A stretch of 64,000 bases of DNA from an uncultured Burkholderiales bacterium. Its GTDB lineage: Bacteria; Pseudomonadota; Gammaproteobacteria; Burkholderiales; Burkholderiaceae_C. The notes under the pieces are model-generated. The model was not told the origin of the DNA. It saw only the letters and a program-made list of their open reading frames with translations, and made no database searches. Each line of letters opens with the position of its first letter. Position 1 is the stretch's first letter. The position numbers and the translations under genes were made by a program. The stretch lies in contig CAIJIT010000162.1 of NCBI GenBank assembly GCA_903820745.1, forward strand, positions 33,607 to 97,606, written 5' to 3'. Shown one piece after another: positions 50,044 through 60,172 of this stretch.

Positions 50044-50922
50044 ATGCGTACTTCTCTCCTCATGGTTCTGTCCGTTCTGGGCATTTGCAGCAGCGCTCAG
50101 GCTCAGACCCTCGACAAGGTCAAGGCCAGTGGCAGCATCACGGTGGCCTACCGTGAGTCGTCTATTCCTTTTTCCTACCTCGGCGGCGATGCGCAACCGA
50201 TCGGCTTTGCCTGGGAAATCTGCGGCAAGCTGGTCGAACAGGTCAAGAAGGCCACCGGCCGCGCCGATCTGAAGGTCAGCACCCAGGCGGTGACCTCGCA
50301 GAACCGGATTCCGCTGCTGCAGAACGGCACCATCGACATCGAATGCGGTTCCACCACCAACAACAGCGAGCGCGGCAAGCAGGTCGCATTTGCCACCAAT
50401 TATTTTTATACCGGCACCCGATTGCTGGTGATTGCGAACTCGGGCATCAAGAACTTCGCCGACCTGAAAGGCAAGAAAGTTGTGTCAACGGCCGGAACGA
50501 CGAACTTCCAGTTGCTGCGCAAGCTGAACGCTGAGCAGAACTTGGGTTTCGAACTGCTGGCCGCCAAGGACCATGCCGAATCGGCCTTGCTGGTGCAACA
50601 ACATCGCGCCGACGCCTTCGGCATGGACGACATCCTGCTCTACGGCCTGCGCGCGAGTGCGCAGAACCCGGCCGAGCTGGCCGTCGTCGGCGAGGCGCTG
50701 CAGGTCGAGCCCTACGCCATCATGCTGCGCCGCGATGACCCGAGCTTCAAGAAGCTGGTCGACGACAGCCTGGCCGCGATGATGAAGAGCGGCGAATTCG
50801 AGGCCCTCTACAAGAAATGGTTCCAGTCGCCGATCCCACCCAAAGGCATCAACCTGAATGCGCCAATGAGCAAGGAATTGATCGACAACCTGAAGGCGTT
50901 GTCGGACAAACCGGCGATGTGA
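50044..50922 (+). CDS. Orphan glutamate/aspartate-type periplasmic binding protein
   Basis: A 292-residue periplasmic binding protein with a signal peptide (LLMVLSVLGICSSAQAQ, about residues 5-21). It is a paralogue of the window's GltI: both carry VTSQNRIPLLQNGTIDIECG and the AGTT/TGTT-F/V-QLLRK segment, so an acidic amino acid ligand is likely. No permease or ATPase gene is adjacent, so it presumably feeds the GltJKL transporter or another one elsewhere. Its stop directly abuts the stop of the convergent rng gene. Confidence 0.9.
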   Translation: MRTSLLMVLSVLGICSSAQAQTLDKVKASGSITVAYRESSIPFSYLGGDAQPIGFAWEICGKLVEQVKKATGRADLKVSTQAVTSQNRIPLLQNGTIDIECGSTTNNSERGKQVAFATNYFYTGTRLLVIANSGIKNFADLKGKKVVSTAGTTNFQLLRKLNAEQNLGFELLAAKDHAESALLVQQHRADAFGMDDILLYGLRASAQNPAELAVVGEALQVEPYAIMLRRDDPSFKKLVDDSLAAMMKSGEFEALYKKWFQSPIPPKGINLNAPMSKELIDNLKALSDKPAM

Positions 50923-52404
50923 TTACAGCAGCACGATGTCGTAATGCTCGGTCTGGTTCATCGGCTCGGCGCTCAGCGAGATCGGCTTGCCGATGAAGTC
51001 AGACAGGCCAGCAAGATGCTGGCTTTCTTCGTCGAGCAGCATCTCCACCACATTGGCCGCAGCAACGATGCGGAATTCCTTCGGACTGAACTGGCGTGCC
51101 TCACGCAGGATCTCGCGCATGATGTCGTAACAGACGCTGCGCGCGGTCTTGATCTGGCCCCGTCCCTCGCAAGTCGGGCAGGGTTCGCACAGGATTCGCG
51201 CCAGTGATTCACGCGTGCGTTTGCGGGTCATCTCAAGCAGACCGAGCTGGGTGAAGCCGCCGACGGTGATCTTGGTTCGGTCGCGGCTCAACTGCTTGCG
51301 GAACTCGGACAACACTGCGGCCTTGTGTTCTTCGCGCACCATGTCGATGAAGTCGGCAATGATGATGCCGCCCAGATTGCGCAGCCGCAGTTGCCGCGCG
51401 ATTGCTCCCGCGGCCTCCAGATTGGTCTTGAAGATCGTGTCTTCAAAGTTGCGAGCGCCGACGAAGCCGCCGGTGTTGACGTCGATCGTCGTCATCGCCT
51501 CGGTCTGGTCAAAGATCAGATAGCCACCCGATTTCAGATCGACCCGCCGCGCCAGCGCGCGGACCAGTTCGGCGTCGACATTGTTCAGATCGAATATCGG
51601 TCGCTCGCCGCTGTAATGCTCGAGCTTGGCCGAGGCGGCAGGCATGTAGAGGTCGCCAAAACCTTGCAGCACTTCAAACTGGCTGCGTGAATCGATGCGG
51701 ATCGACGCAGTGCGTTCGTGGACCAGATCGCGCAACACCCGCTCGACCAGGCTGAGGTCCTGATGCAGCAGCGAGCCTGGCGGCTTGGTCGAAGCGCCCT
51801 CGCGGATACGGCTCCAGGTCTTGCGCAGATAGGCGATGTCGGCAGCAAGCTCTTCATCGCTGGCATCTTCGGCATTGGTCCGCAAGATGAAACCGCCGCC
51901 TCCCCCCTCTTCGGGGCGTCCGATCAGGACCTGCATGCGGGCGCGCAGCAGCTCGCGCGCTTCGGGTGAGCCGATCTTCTGCGACACGCCGATATGTTCG
52001 TCCTGGGGCAAAAACACCAGCATGCGCCCGGCGATGCTGATCTGGCTCGACAGACGCGCGCCCTTGGTGCCGATCGGGTCCTTGATCACCTGCACGGTCA
52101 AGGCCTGGCCCTCGAAGACCAGCCGTTCGATCGGCGTGGCCGTGCCTGCCTCGGCATGGTAGCTGCGGGCGCTGACACCATTGACATGCAGGTCGGCCAC
52201 ATGCAGAAATGCGGCGCGTTCAAGGCCGATGTCGATAAAGGCCGATTGCATTCCTGGCAACACGCGCGCGACCTTGCCCAGATAGACGTTGCCGACCAGA
52301 CCGCGCTCCAGCGAGCGCTCGATATGCAATTCCTGCACCGCGCCGTTTTCGACCACCGCCACCCTTGTTTCCTGCGGCGACCAGTTGATCAAGATGTCTT
52401 CCAT
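50923..52404 (-). CDS. rng: Ribonuclease G
   Basis: A 493-residue endoribonuclease that matures the 5' end of 16S rRNA and degrades mRNA. The N-terminal S1 RNA-binding domain is visible (GNVYLGKVARVLPGMQSAFIDIGLERAAFLH, about residues 37-67). The catalytic DNase-I-like domain carries the magnesium aspartates in TIDVNTGGFVG (about 307-317) and DFIDM, and the zinc-link motif CPTCEGRG lies near 406-413. Last gene of the yebC-to-rng operon, 27 bases after maf. Confidence 0.95.
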   Translation of the reverse strand: MEDILINWSPQETRVAVVENGAVQELHIERSLERGLVGNVYLGKVARVLPGMQSAFIDIGLERAAFLHVADLHVNGVSARSYHAEAGTATPIERLVFEGQALTVQVIKDPIGTKGARLSSQISIAGRMLVFLPQDEHIGVSQKIGSPEARELLRARMQVLIGRPEEGGGGGFILRTNAEDASDEELAADIAYLRKTWSRIREGASTKPPGSLLHQDLSLVERVLRDLVHERTASIRIDSRSQFEVLQGFGDLYMPAASAKLEHYSGERPIFDLNNVDAELVRALARRVDLKSGGYLIFDQTEAMTTIDVNTGGFVGARNFEDTIFKTNLEAAGAIARQLRLRNLGGIIIADFIDMVREEHKAAVLSEFRKQLSRDRTKITVGGFTQLGLLEMTRKRTRESLARILCEPCPTCEGRGQIKTARSVCYDIMREILREARQFSPKEFRIVAAANVVEMLLDEESQHLAGLSDFIGKPISLSAEPMNQTEHYDIVLL

Positions 52405-52431
52405 TGCCCGTTCCTTTTACCGATTACCAGC

Positions 52432-53049
52432 TCAAAACCTGAAACCCCATGACTGCAGCAACTGCGCGGTCTCGTACAAGGGCAAGCCCATGATGGCCGA
52501 ATAGCTGCCATGGATCGAGCTGATCCAGGCTGCCGCCTGGCTCTGGATCGCATAGGACCCGGCCTTGCCGAATGGCTCGCCACTGACCACATAGCGGCGC
52601 AGTTGCTCGGCCGGTACCGGGGCGAACTCGACCTCCGAAATATTCAGCACCGAGCTGCGCCGGTCCGGCGTTCCCACCGCGACCGCCGTGATGACGCGAT
52701 GGCGTCGCCCGGACAGCAGGCTCAGCGTTGCGAAAGCATCTTCGGCATCGACCGGTTTGCCCAGAATGAGCTGGTCGAGCGCCACCGTGGTATCCGAGCA
52801 AAGCACCGGTGCGGCGGGCAGACCGCGCGCCGCCAGGCGCAGCAGGGCCGCATCGAGCTTGGCCTCGGTGACGCGCGCGACATAGGCCTCGGGCAGCTCG
52901 CCCGGCAGCACCGCTTCCAGCGCCTCGGCGTCTTCATCGTCCCCGGGCAGCAGCAACTCGAAGCGCATGCCCAGTTGGTCGAGCAACTGGCGCCGGCGCG
53001 GGCTTTGCGAAGCGAGGTAAATGAATTCCGGGCGCATCGGCTTACTCAC
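52432..53049 (-). CDS. maf: Maf-family nucleotide pyrophosphatase
   Basis: A 205-residue house-cleaning pyrophosphatase that hydrolyses non-canonical nucleoside triphosphates (dTTP/UTP-type, YhdE-like). The phosphate-binding opening is [17 protein letters not shown] (about residues 11-27), followed by the catalytic [15 protein letters not shown] (about 104-118) and [15 protein letters not shown]. It overlaps rlmH by eight bases. Confidence 0.93.
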   Translation of the reverse strand: MSKPMRPEFIYLASQSPRRRQLLDQLGMRFELLLPGDDEDAEALEAVLPGELPEAYVARVTEAKLDAALLRLAARGLPAAPVLCSDTTVALDQLILGKPVDAEDAFATLSLLSGRRHRVITAVAVGTPDRRSSVLNISEVEFAPVPAEQLRRYVVSGEPFGKAGSYAIQSQAAAWISSIHGSYSAIMGLPLYETAQLLQSWGFRF

Positions 53050-53509
53050 GGTGATAGGGGTGACCGGTCATGATCGTCCAGGCCCGGTAAAGCCCCTCGG
53101 CCAGCAGCACGCGGGCAAAAGCATGGGGCAGGGTCAGGTCCGATAGGCGCAGCGTCTCGTCGGCCGTGGCCTTCAATGCCGGCGCCAGACCGTCAGGCCC
53201 GCCGATGATCAAGGCGACATCGCGCCCGTCGCCCATCCACAGCTTCATCCGGTCGGCCAATTGCAGGCTGCTGCGGCGCTCGCCATGCTCGTCGAGGATC
53301 AGCCGGCGCACGCCCTTGGGCAAGGCCGCTTCGATGCGTAAGGCTTCGGCCGCCATCAACTGCTCGGCTGTCTTGCTGCCGCGAGTCTCGGCCTTGACGG
53401 CTTTCAGCTCGAGCCGCAACTCTGGCGGAAAACGCTTGGCGAAATCCTCGTAAGCGCTGTCGGCCCAAGCCGGTTGGCGCAGCCCGACAGCAACCAGCAG
53501 CAAGCGCAT
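53042..53509 (-). CDS. rlmH: 23S rRNA pseudouridine 1915 N3-methyltransferase
   Basis: A 155-residue SPOUT methyltransferase that methylates pseudouridine 1915 of 23S rRNA. The SAM-binding trefoil knot is marked by [43 protein letters not shown] (about residues 101-143), and the C-terminus is the invariant HPYHRE. It starts 6 bases after rsfS. Confidence 0.96.
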   Translation of the reverse strand: MRLLLVAVGLRQPAWADSAYEDFAKRFPPELRLELKAVKAETRGSKTAEQLMAAEALRIEAALPKGVRRLILDEHGERRSSLQLADRMKLWMGDGRDVALIIGGPDGLAPALKATADETLRLSDLTLPHAFARVLLAEGLYRAWTIMTGHPYHRE

Positions 53510-53515
53510 CTGCGC

Positions 53516-54148
53516 TTAAACGCGGGTTGCGGTCTTTCTGGCAGGCCTGGCAGCCTTGACCGCGACCTTCTTGGCAGCGGGCTTGGGCACGCCGACCTTG
53601 ATGATCTTGTTGACCGGTGTCTTGACGCCGACAGTACGGGTCACGCCCTTCTTGGCCGGGGCCTTCTTGGCCACCGGCTTGGCTGCCGGGGCTCTTTTGA
53701 CGGGAACCGGCTTGGCCACGACGGCCTTGACCGGGGTCTTTTTCGCTGCCGTTTTCTTCACCGGCGCCGCGTCTTCCGAAGCCTTGACCAGACGCGTCTC
53801 GCTGTCGCCAAGCTTGAGCTTGACCGGCTTTTCGCCCCAGATTTCTTCCAGGTGGTAGTAATCACGGATCGCCGGCTGCATCACATGGACCACGGCAGCC
53901 CCGCAGTCAACGATGATCCATTCGCCGTTCTCACCGCCTTCCATGCGCAGCACCTGCATGCCCCGGCCCTTGACTGTCTCGCGCACGCTGGATGCCAGCG
54001 CCTTGGTTTGACGGTTGCTGGTGCCCGAGGCAATGATCACGCGCTCGAACAGCGGCGACAGGTGCTCGGTGTTGAAGACCACGATGTTCTGGCCCTTCAC
54101 GTCCTCAAGACCATCGACGATGGCGCGTTGCAGTTTTCGAATGTCCAT
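53516..54148 (-). CDS. rsfS: Ribosomal silencing factor RsfS with Lys/Ala/Pro tail
   Basis: A 210-residue protein; the first 110 or so residues are the RsfS (DUF143) domain that binds L14 and blocks subunit joining in starvation. Visible motifs are LEDVKGQNIVVF, VIIASGTSNRQTKALA and GEWIIVDCGAAVVHVM. RsfS is normally about 105-130 residues; here roughly 80 further residues of repeated AKK, PVK and KKTP units resemble histone-H1-like tails and may bind RNA or the ribosome. It begins directly after the nadD stop. Confidence 0.94.
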   Translation of the reverse strand: MDIRKLQRAIVDGLEDVKGQNIVVFNTEHLSPLFERVIIASGTSNRQTKALASSVRETVKGRGMQVLRMEGGENGEWIIVDCGAAVVHVMQPAIRDYYHLEEIWGEKPVKLKLGDSETRLVKASEDAAPVKKTAAKKTPVKAVVAKPVPVKRAPAAKPVAKKAPAKKGVTRTVGVKTPVNKIIKVGVPKPAAKKVAVKAARPARKTATRV

Positions 54149-54778
54149 TCAGTGCTCGCTGTAAAGACGGTGTTGGGCAATATACCCCGCCACCGCGTCG
54201 CCCACCATGGGGCGGATGTCCTGAGCACGCGAGGCCAGCTCGCGTACCTGGGTAGATGAAATCTGCATTGCCGGCATCTCCAGCAACTGCATGCCTTGCG
54301 GCGCTGCGGCGATCACTTGCTCGACCTCCGCTGACGCTTTGACTCGCTGCCCTGCGCGCGCTGCCACAGCCAGGGTCACCAGCGCCAGCAGCTCACGCCA
54401 TTGGTGCCATGTATGCAGGCGCTCGAACTGATCCTGGCCGATCACCAAGAACAGCTGCTCGCCCGGATGACTTGCCACCCGCGCGCGCACCGTGTCTATC
54501 GTGTAGCTGGCGCCATCTCGCGCCAGCTCACTGTCGTCAACGCTGAAGCGCGCGTCATGCGCCACCATCAGCTCGACCATGGCGCGCCGATGCAAGGGCG
54601 AAGCCAGCCCGCGCCCATCGCCTCGATCAACCTTTTGCCAGGGCCGGCCGGCCGGCAGCCAGAGCAGATGATCAAGATGCAACTGCTCCAGCGCCGATTG
54701 CGCCAGCTTCAGATGCGCCAGATGCACCGGGTCAAAGCTGCCGCCAAACAAACCCGTCCTGCCGGCCTTCACTGCCAT
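54149..54778 (-). CDS. nadD: Nicotinate-nucleotide adenylyltransferase
   Basis: A 209-residue enzyme of NAD synthesis that adenylates nicotinate mononucleotide. The nucleotidyltransferase motif [19 protein letters not shown] is at about residues 12-30 with the HxxH signature, and the C-terminal [18 protein letters not shown] holds the ISSTxxR motif. The start at 54778 overlaps the hemF end by ten bases. Confidence 0.95.
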   Translation of the reverse strand: MAVKAGRTGLFGGSFDPVHLAHLKLAQSALEQLHLDHLLWLPAGRPWQKVDRGDGRGLASPLHRRAMVELMVAHDARFSVDDSELARDGASYTIDTVRARVASHPGEQLFLVIGQDQFERLHTWHQWRELLALVTLAVAARAGQRVKASAEVEQVIAAAPQGMQLLEMPAMQISSTQVRELASRAQDIRPMVGDAVAGYIAQHRLYSEH

Positions 54779-55704
54779 GAAGGCATCGCCGACTCATGCG
54801 CCCATTCACGTGGACGCAGAAAATCGCTATAAAGCCTGGCTTCTGGCGTGCCCGCTTCGGGCGACCAGTTGTAGCGCCATTTGACGATAGGCGGCATCGA
54901 CATCAGGATCGCCTCAGTGCGCCCGCCCGACTGCAGGCCGAACAAGGTGCCGCGGTCGAAGACCAGGTTGAACTCGACATAGCGGCCGCGCCGGTAGGCC
55001 TGGAAATCACGCTGATGCTCGCCGTAAGGCAGGCCCTGGCGCCGCAAGGCAATCGGCAGATAAGCCGGCAAGAAGGCATCACCGACCGAGCGCAGGGTCG
55101 CAAATGCGGCCTCGAATCCACCTTCGGCGAAATCGTCAAAGAAGATGCCGCCGATGCCGCGCGGCTCATCGCGGTGCTTCAAGAAGAAATACTCATCACA
55201 CCAGGTCTTGAAGCGCGGGTAGAGCGGCTCGCCATGGGGTTTCAGCGCAGCCTCGCAGCTGCGGTGGAAATGCTGGGCGTCGCTCTCGAAACCGTAATAA
55301 GGCGTCAAATCCATGCCGCCGCCGAACCATTGCACCGCGTCCCTGCCGGCCGGCTGTGCGGCGAACATGCGCACGTTCATATGCACGGTCGGCACGAAGG
55401 GGTTGTGCGGATGCAGCACCAGCGACACACCCATCGCTTCGAATGGTGCGCCAGCCAGTTCGGGTCGATGCTGGGTCGCGGAGGCGGGCAGCGTGCTGCC
55501 GCGCACATGCGAGAAGTTGACACCCCCGCGTTCGAACAAGGCGCCGCCTTCGATCAAGCGAGACAGCCCGTCACCTTCGAGCCGGCCACCGGCCGGGCGC
55601 TGCCAGCCATCGCTGAGAAAGACGCCGCCGTCGGCTGCTTCCAGCGCCGCCACAATCGACTGCTGCAGGCCCAGCAGATAGTCGCGCACCACCTGAATGG
55701 TCAT
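54769..55704 (-). CDS. hemF: Oxygen-dependent coproporphyrinogen III oxidase
   Basis: A 311-residue enzyme of heme synthesis that decarboxylates coproporphyrinogen III to protoporphyrinogen IX using oxygen. Conserved blocks are [13 protein letters not shown] (about residues 57-69), [39 protein letters not shown] and [31 protein letters not shown]. It overlaps the acyltransferase gene upstream by four bases (ATGA). Confidence 0.97.
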   Translation of the reverse strand: MTIQVVRDYLLGLQQSIVAALEAADGGVFLSDGWQRPAGGRLEGDGLSRLIEGGALFERGGVNFSHVRGSTLPASATQHRPELAGAPFEAMGVSLVLHPHNPFVPTVHMNVRMFAAQPAGRDAVQWFGGGMDLTPYYGFESDAQHFHRSCEAALKPHGEPLYPRFKTWCDEYFFLKHRDEPRGIGGIFFDDFAEGGFEAAFATLRSVGDAFLPAYLPIALRRQGLPYGEHQRDFQAYRRGRYVEFNLVFDRGTLFGLQSGGRTEAILMSMPPIVKWRYNWSPEAGTPEARLYSDFLRPREWAHESAMPSWQ

Positions 55705-56333
55705 GACTTCAACCTGATCGGACTGGCAAGTTCAGGGCGCTTGCCGCAGCGATTCGCCAGCTGTTGCTCGAACAGCGCGAAGTCACGCTGGGCGTCGCCA
55801 CTGAGCTGGTAGAAATCGGTCACTCCGACGACTTTCTTCGAATAATCAAAATAGGCCAGCCCGACCGGCACATCGGCCTGCAAAGCCAGCTGGTAAGAGC
55901 CCGAACGCCAGCCACTGGTCAGCGAGCGCGTACCTTCCGGGGCCAGCGCCAACCAGAACATCCGGTCGGCAGAACGCGCCGCCAGCATCTGCGCGACGGT
56001 ATCGCCCACGGTGCCTTTCGCACTGCTGCGGTCGATCGCCACGCCGCCAAGCCAACGCAACCAACTGCCGAACAAGGGCAGTTTGAACAGACTGTCCTTG
56101 CCCCAGAAGCGCAGCTGCAGACCGCAAGCCCATTTGGCCAGCACACCGACGACGAAATCCCAGTTCGAGGTATGCGGATACACCATGATCACGCCTTGCT
56201 TGGCCGGCAGCCCCTCGTACAACAAGCGCCAGCCGGCCAGACGCAACAGACCCCGAGCCAGCATGCTGCCGCCGGCTTTGAGTTCGCTGCGGGGGAGCAC
56301 CCTGCAAGGCAGTTGGTCAAGCGTCGGATTCAA
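55701..56333 (-). CDS. Lysophospholipid acyltransferase family protein
   Basis: A 210-residue membrane-associated acyltransferase of the PlsC-like superfamily. The HX4D catalytic motif appears as HTSNWDF (about residues 54-60), the substrate motif as APEGTRS (about 130-136), and GVAIDRSS between them. Acyl acceptor unknown; the family includes 1-acylglycerol-3-phosphate acyltransferases. It overlaps purD and hemF with ATGA junctions, an unusual place for a lipid enzyme among purine and heme genes but consistent with tight operon packing. Confidence 0.87.
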   Translation of the reverse strand: MNPTLDQLPCRVLPRSELKAGGSMLARGLLRLAGWRLLYEGLPAKQGVIMVYPHTSNWDFVVGVLAKWACGLQLRFWGKDSLFKLPLFGSWLRWLGGVAIDRSSAKGTVGDTVAQMLAARSADRMFWLALAPEGTRSLTSGWRSGSYQLALQADVPVGLAYFDYSKKVVGVTDFYQLSGDAQRDFALFEQQLANRCGKRPELASPIRLKS

Positions 56334-57610
56334 CGTTTGACCGCCCGATGTCCGATGTCGTGGCGGTACTGTTTGCCTTCGAACTGGATGTTGACCAGGC
56401 TGTCATAGGCCAGCTGTTGCGCCTTGCGAACTGATTCGCCCAAGGCGGTCACGCACAGCACGCGACCACCGGCAGTCAGCAATTGACCGTCGACCTCGGT
56501 CGTCCCGGCATGGAACACCATCGCTGCTTCGCTGTCGGCCGGCAGGCCGCTGATCGCATCGCCACTGCGCGGCTGCTGCGGATAGCCGCCAGCGGCCATC
56601 ACCACGCCCAAGGCCACGCGGCGATCCCATTGCAGTTCGACGCCGTCCAGCGTGCCGTCGGTGGCATGCAGCAGCAATTCGAGCAGATCGCTTTTCAGCC
56701 GCATCATGATCGGCTGCGTCTCGGGGTCGCCCATGCGGGTATTGAATTCGACGGTGCGCGGCTCGCCCTGTGCATCGATCATCAAACCGGCATAGAGGAA
56801 ACCGGTAAAAGGAACGCCGTCGCGCGCCATGCCGGCAATCGTCGGCAGGATGATTTCATGCATCACCTTGGCATGCACATTCGGCGTCACCACCGGTGCG
56901 GGCGAATAAGCGCCCATGCCGCCGGTATTCGGGCCTTCATCATGGTCAAGCAAGCGCTTGTGGTCCTGGCTGGTGGCCAGCGGAACCACATGTTTGCCGT
57001 CGCACAGCACGATGAAGCTGGCTTCTTCGCCGGCCAGGAACTGCTCGATAACGACGCGCGCGCCGCCTTCGTTGTGCACCACACCCGAGCCGTTATCGGC
57101 CAGGATCCAGTCGATCGCTTCATGAGCTTCTGCGATGGTCATTGCCACCACCACGCCCTTGCCCGCGGCCAGGCCATCGGCCTTGATGACGATCGGTGCG
57201 CCCTGTGCGTCGATATAGGCATGGGCTGCCGCGACATCGCTGAAGACCTCATAGGCCGCCGTCGGAATGCCATGGCGCTTCATGAAGTCCTTGGCAAAGG
57301 CCTTCGACGACTCGAGCTGAGCGGCGGCCTTGGTCGGGCCGAAGATACGCAGCCCGCGCGCACGAAACTCATCGACGACACCTGCGGCCAGCAAGCCCTC
57401 AGGCCCGACCACGGTCAGGGAAACCTTCTGCTCAATCGCAAAGTCGGCCAGCGCACGCACATCGGTCAATGGCACATTCGTCAAGAGCGGATCCCGCGCG
57501 GTGCCGCCATTGCCCGGCGCAACAAATACCTGGCTGACCCGTTCGGCCTGAGCCAGCTTCCAGGCCAGCGCATGTTCGCGCCCGCCGCTCCCCAGCACCA
57601 GAACCTTCAT
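56330..57610 (-). CDS. purD: Phosphoribosylamine-glycine ligase
   Basis: A 426-residue ATP-grasp enzyme that makes glycinamide ribonucleotide in purine synthesis. The N-terminal [19 protein letters not shown] (residues 1-19), the ATP-binding [16 protein letters not shown] (about 141-156), and the metal region [14 protein letters not shown] are all intact. It overlaps the yebC end and the acyltransferase start by four bases each. Confidence 0.97.
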   Translation of the reverse strand: MKVLVLGSGGREHALAWKLAQAERVSQVFVAPGNGGTARDPLLTNVPLTDVRALADFAIEQKVSLTVVGPEGLLAAGVVDEFRARGLRIFGPTKAAAQLESSKAFAKDFMKRHGIPTAAYEVFSDVAAAHAYIDAQGAPIVIKADGLAAGKGVVVAMTIAEAHEAIDWILADNGSGVVHNEGGARVVIEQFLAGEEASFIVLCDGKHVVPLATSQDHKRLLDHDEGPNTGGMGAYSPAPVVTPNVHAKVMHEIILPTIAGMARDGVPFTGFLYAGLMIDAQGEPRTVEFNTRMGDPETQPIMMRLKSDLLELLLHATDGTLDGVELQWDRRVALGVVMAAGGYPQQPRSGDAISGLPADSEAAMVFHAGTTEVDGQLLTAGGRVLCVTALGESVRKAQQLAYDSLVNIQFEGKQYRHDIGHRAVKR

Positions 57611-58332
57611 GAATTGATGCTCGCGTTGTGATAAACCGCCTGGACATCATCCAGATCCTCGATCACGTCGAGCAGCTTTTGCATCCGCGCTGCGTCGTCG
57701 CCGGCCAACTCGATATTGATCTCGGGCCGCATCGTGACCTCGGCCAGTTCGGCGTGCAAGCCGGCCTGCTCGAGTGCTTGCTTGACCGCTTCAAAATCAC
57801 CCGGCGCGGTCAGCACCTCGATGGCGCCATCTTCATCGGTCAGCACATCATCGGCACCGGCCTCCAGCGCGATCTCCATGATCTTGTCTTCCGGACTGCC
57901 GGGCGCAAACACCAGCTGGCCGCAATGTTTGAATTGAAAGGACACCGAACCATCGGTCCCCATATTGCCGCCATGCTTGCTGAACGCGTGGCGCACTTCG
58001 GCAACGGTGCGGACCTTGTTGTCGGTCATCGTGTCGATGATGATCGCGGCGCCGCCGATGCCGTAGCCTTCATAGCGGATTTCTTCATAGGTCACACCGG
58101 CCTGGTTGCCGGTGGCCTTGTCGATGTTGTACTTGATCCGGTCAGCCGGCAGGTTGGCGGCCTTGGCCTTGTCAACGGCCAGGCGCAAGCGCGGGTTCTC
58201 CTTCACATCGCCGCCGCCCTGGCGCGCAGCCACGGTGATCTCCCGGATCGCACGCGTCCAGATCTTGCCGCGCTTCTCGTCCTGGCGGCCTTTGCGATGC
58301 TGGATATTGGCCCATTTGGAATGACCGGCCAT
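57607..58332 (-). CDS. YebC/PmpR-family regulatory or translation factor
   Basis: A 241-residue protein of the YebC/TACO1 family, whose members aid translation of proline-rich stretches or act as DNA-binding regulators. It opens [27 protein letters not shown], the invariant family start, and contains [26 protein letters not shown] sequence (here NKVRT). The ATG at 58332 is chosen for this start over one nine codons upstream. First gene of the nine-gene run to rng. Confidence 0.95.
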   Translation of the reverse strand: MAGHSKWANIQHRKGRQDEKRGKIWTRAIREITVAARQGGGDVKENPRLRLAVDKAKAANLPADRIKYNIDKATGNQAGVTYEEIRYEGYGIGGAAIIIDTMTDNKVRTVAEVRHAFSKHGGNMGTDGSVSFQFKHCGQLVFAPGSPEDKIMEIALEAGADDVLTDEDGAIEVLTAPGDFEAVKQALEQAGLHAELAEVTMRPEINIELAGDDAARMQKLLDVIEDLDDVQAVYHNASINS

Positions 58333-58454
58333 AGGATGTTGCTCCTGCCGGGCCTGCAAAAAAGCAGCCCGCTTTTTGTTAATTGGACTGCGAGTTTAAC
58401 TTTGTAAGCAGAAAGGCACGCACCGGGTCGTTTTCCGCGCGCAGTTCGCCCGCC

Positions 58455-58521
58455 GTTGGCGCCCGCCAGCACCCGTTGGCGCCGCCCCGGCGCCAACGGT
58501 CGCATCGAGCTGGCGTTGGCG
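58455..58521 (+). promoter_or_regulatory. Phased GTTGGCG repeats and strong hairpin, candidate LytTR-regulator site
   Basis: GTTGGCG occurs at 58455, 58475 and 58515, spacings of 20 and 40 bases, and once inverted at 58491-58497. The second and the inverted copy form a perfect 12-bp stem with a 3-base loop (58473-58499, CCGTTGGCGCCG arm). It precedes an operon encoding an AlgR-like LytTR regulator. LytTR proteins bind direct repeats about two helical turns apart, and CCGTTGGCG resembles the AlgR box CCGTTCGTC. Autoregulation is inferred. Confidence 0.5.
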
Positions 58522-58571
58522 ACTGCTTGACGCAAAGATGCCGGCATCGACAAACCAAACCCTAGACCCTC

Positions 58572-59072
58572 ATGCAGATCTTTATCGCCACCGTTCTCAG
58601 CCATGTCCCCGCATGGGTCTGGGCCATCCTTGCATTCATTGCCCTGATGGGCTGGCTGCAAAGCCGCGACCAGCAACCGTCTCGCGCCAGGGTCCTGATC
58701 CTGCCGCTGCTCTGGGCAGGCTTTGGCGCTTGGGGCATACAGAATGCCTTCGGCTCGACCTTGATGCCATGGCTGGCCTGGGCAGCGGGGTTGTTGCTCG
58801 GCGCGGGTCTGATCATCCATTCGGGCTGGCCAGGCCTTGCCGGCTTCAACCCCTCGCGCCAGCGCTTTTTCGTACCGGGTAGCTGGTTGCCGCTGGCTTT
58901 GATGCTGGGGATTTTTGTCGGCAAGTTCGCCCTCGGCATGAGCTTGGCGCTGCACGCTGAGCTGGCCGGCAGCACCGGCTTTGCAGTCGGCTTCAGCAGC
59001 TTGTTCGGCTTGCTTGGCGGCGCTTTCCTCGGCCGCTCACGCAACATCCTGCGCTGCGCCACAATCGAGTGA
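58572..59072 (+). CDS. Small integral membrane protein (DUF6622-like)
   Basis: A 166-residue hydrophobic protein with about five membrane segments (near residues 12-30, 42-60, 66-84, 104-122 and 132-153). The N-terminal pattern FIATVLSHVPAWVWAILAFIALMGWLQSRD resembles a Burkholderiales family of small membrane proteins of unknown function. Its TGA overlaps the kinase ATG (TGATG), so it is coupled to the two-component genes and could be an accessory sensor, but no function is known. Confidence 0.75.
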   Translation: MQIFIATVLSHVPAWVWAILAFIALMGWLQSRDQQPSRARVLILPLLWAGFGAWGIQNAFGSTLMPWLAWAAGLLLGAGLIIHSGWPGLAGFNPSRQRFFVPGSWLPLALMLGIFVGKFALGMSLALHAELAGSTGFAVGFSSLFGLLGGAFLGRSRNILRCATIE

Positions 59073-60172
59073 TGAGCCTCGCTACCGAGCCATCCGGCGC
59101 ATCCCGCAGCGCATTCGCGACGGCCGCACGCTGGCTGGCAGGCCAGCTCCTACTCATCAGCGGCATCGCCCTGGCGTTCTCGGCAGGTCTGGTGCTGGTG
59201 TTCGATCAGCGCCTCGGGCCGACGCTGGTCTACTGCTTTGCCATTTCGTTCAGCTGCACGGTCTTCATCACAATGGCGCGCATTGGCGCGGCGCGCTGGG
59301 TGCATCGCCATGCGCCGTCAGCCGCTGGCCGCAGCAACTGGCCCGGCTGGCCGCTTATGCTGGCCTGCCTGCTGGTCGGAACCTTGCTGGGATACAGCCT
59401 TGGCAATGAAATCGGCAACTGGGCAACCGGCTACTCAAACCCGGCGCGACTCGACAACAACCTGCGCCAGGCCATCAGCATGATGTTGATTTCCTTGCTG
59501 CCGGGTCTGGCGCTCACGTTCTATTTTTTTGGCCGTGGCCGGCTCGATGCTGCCGAAGCCCGTGCGCAGACTGCCCAGCGCCTGGCGGCCGAGGCGCAGC
59601 TGCGCTTGCTGGAGTCACAGCTCGAGCCCCATATGCTGTTCAACACGCTGGCCAATCTGCGCGTCCTGATCAGCATCGATCCGCCGCGCGCGCAGGCCAT
59701 GCTCGATCAGCTGATTGCCTTCTTGCGCGCCACCTTGAGCGCCTCGCGCAGCGGGCCGCATCCGCTGCGCGAGGAATTCACCCGCATCGGCGACTATCTG
59801 GCGCTGATGCAGGTGCGCATGGGCCCGCGCTTGCGGCCCGTGCTCTTGCTGCCGGCCGAACTGGCTGAACAGCCGATGCCGCCGCTGCTGTTGCAGCCCT
59901 TGGTTGAAAACGCGATCAAGCATGGCCTTGAGCCTGCCGTGGACGGCGGCGAGTTGCGTGTCAGCGCCAGCATCGACGCTGGCCAACTGCTGCTCGAAGT
60001 GTTCAACACAGGCGCCGGTTTGGATGCCAATGCGGCCGCTGACGGCAGCCAATTCGGCCTGCGCCAGGTGCGCGAGCGGCTCGCCGCGCAATACGGGCCA
60101 AGCGCGAGCTTGCAGATCGGCCCTGCGCCGGGAAACGGCACCCTCGTCAGCATCCGGCTGCCCCTCGCATGA
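59072..60172 (+). CDS. LytS/AlgZ-type sensor histidine kinase
   Basis: A 366-residue sensor kinase of the His_kinase (LytS/AlgZ) type. Four membrane segments lie near residues 24-44, 50-70, 94-112 and 134-153. The phosphoacceptor is H187 in SQLEPHMLFNTLANLR, and the ATPase domain shows PLVENAIKHGLEP (about 280-292) and GNGTLVSIRLPL at the end. It overlaps the response regulator gene by four bases. The stimulus is unknown; the membrane-embedded sensor has no large periplasmic domain. Confidence 0.92.
   Translation: MSLATEPSGASRSAFATAARWLAGQLLLISGIALAFSAGLVLVFDQRLGPTLVYCFAISFSCTVFITMARIGAARWVHRHAPSAAGRSNWPGWPLMLACLLVGTLLGYSLGNEIGNWATGYSNPARLDNNLRQAISMMLISLLPGLALTFYFFGRGRLDAAEARAQTAQRLAAEAQLRLLESQLEPHMLFNTLANLRVLISIDPPRAQAMLDQLIAFLRATLSASRSGPHPLREEFTRIGDYLALMQVRMGPRLRPVLLLPAELAEQPMPPLLLQPLVENAIKHGLEPAVDGGELRVSASIDAGQLLLEVFNTGAGLDANAAADGSQFGLRQVRERLAAQYGPSASLQIGPAPGNGTLVSIRLPLA

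Noticed and set aside
53474..54259. A 261-codon plus-strand open frame
   Set aside because: Antisense to rsfS and its Lys/Ala/Pro tail, which yields a Gly/Leu/Arg-rich mirror translation.
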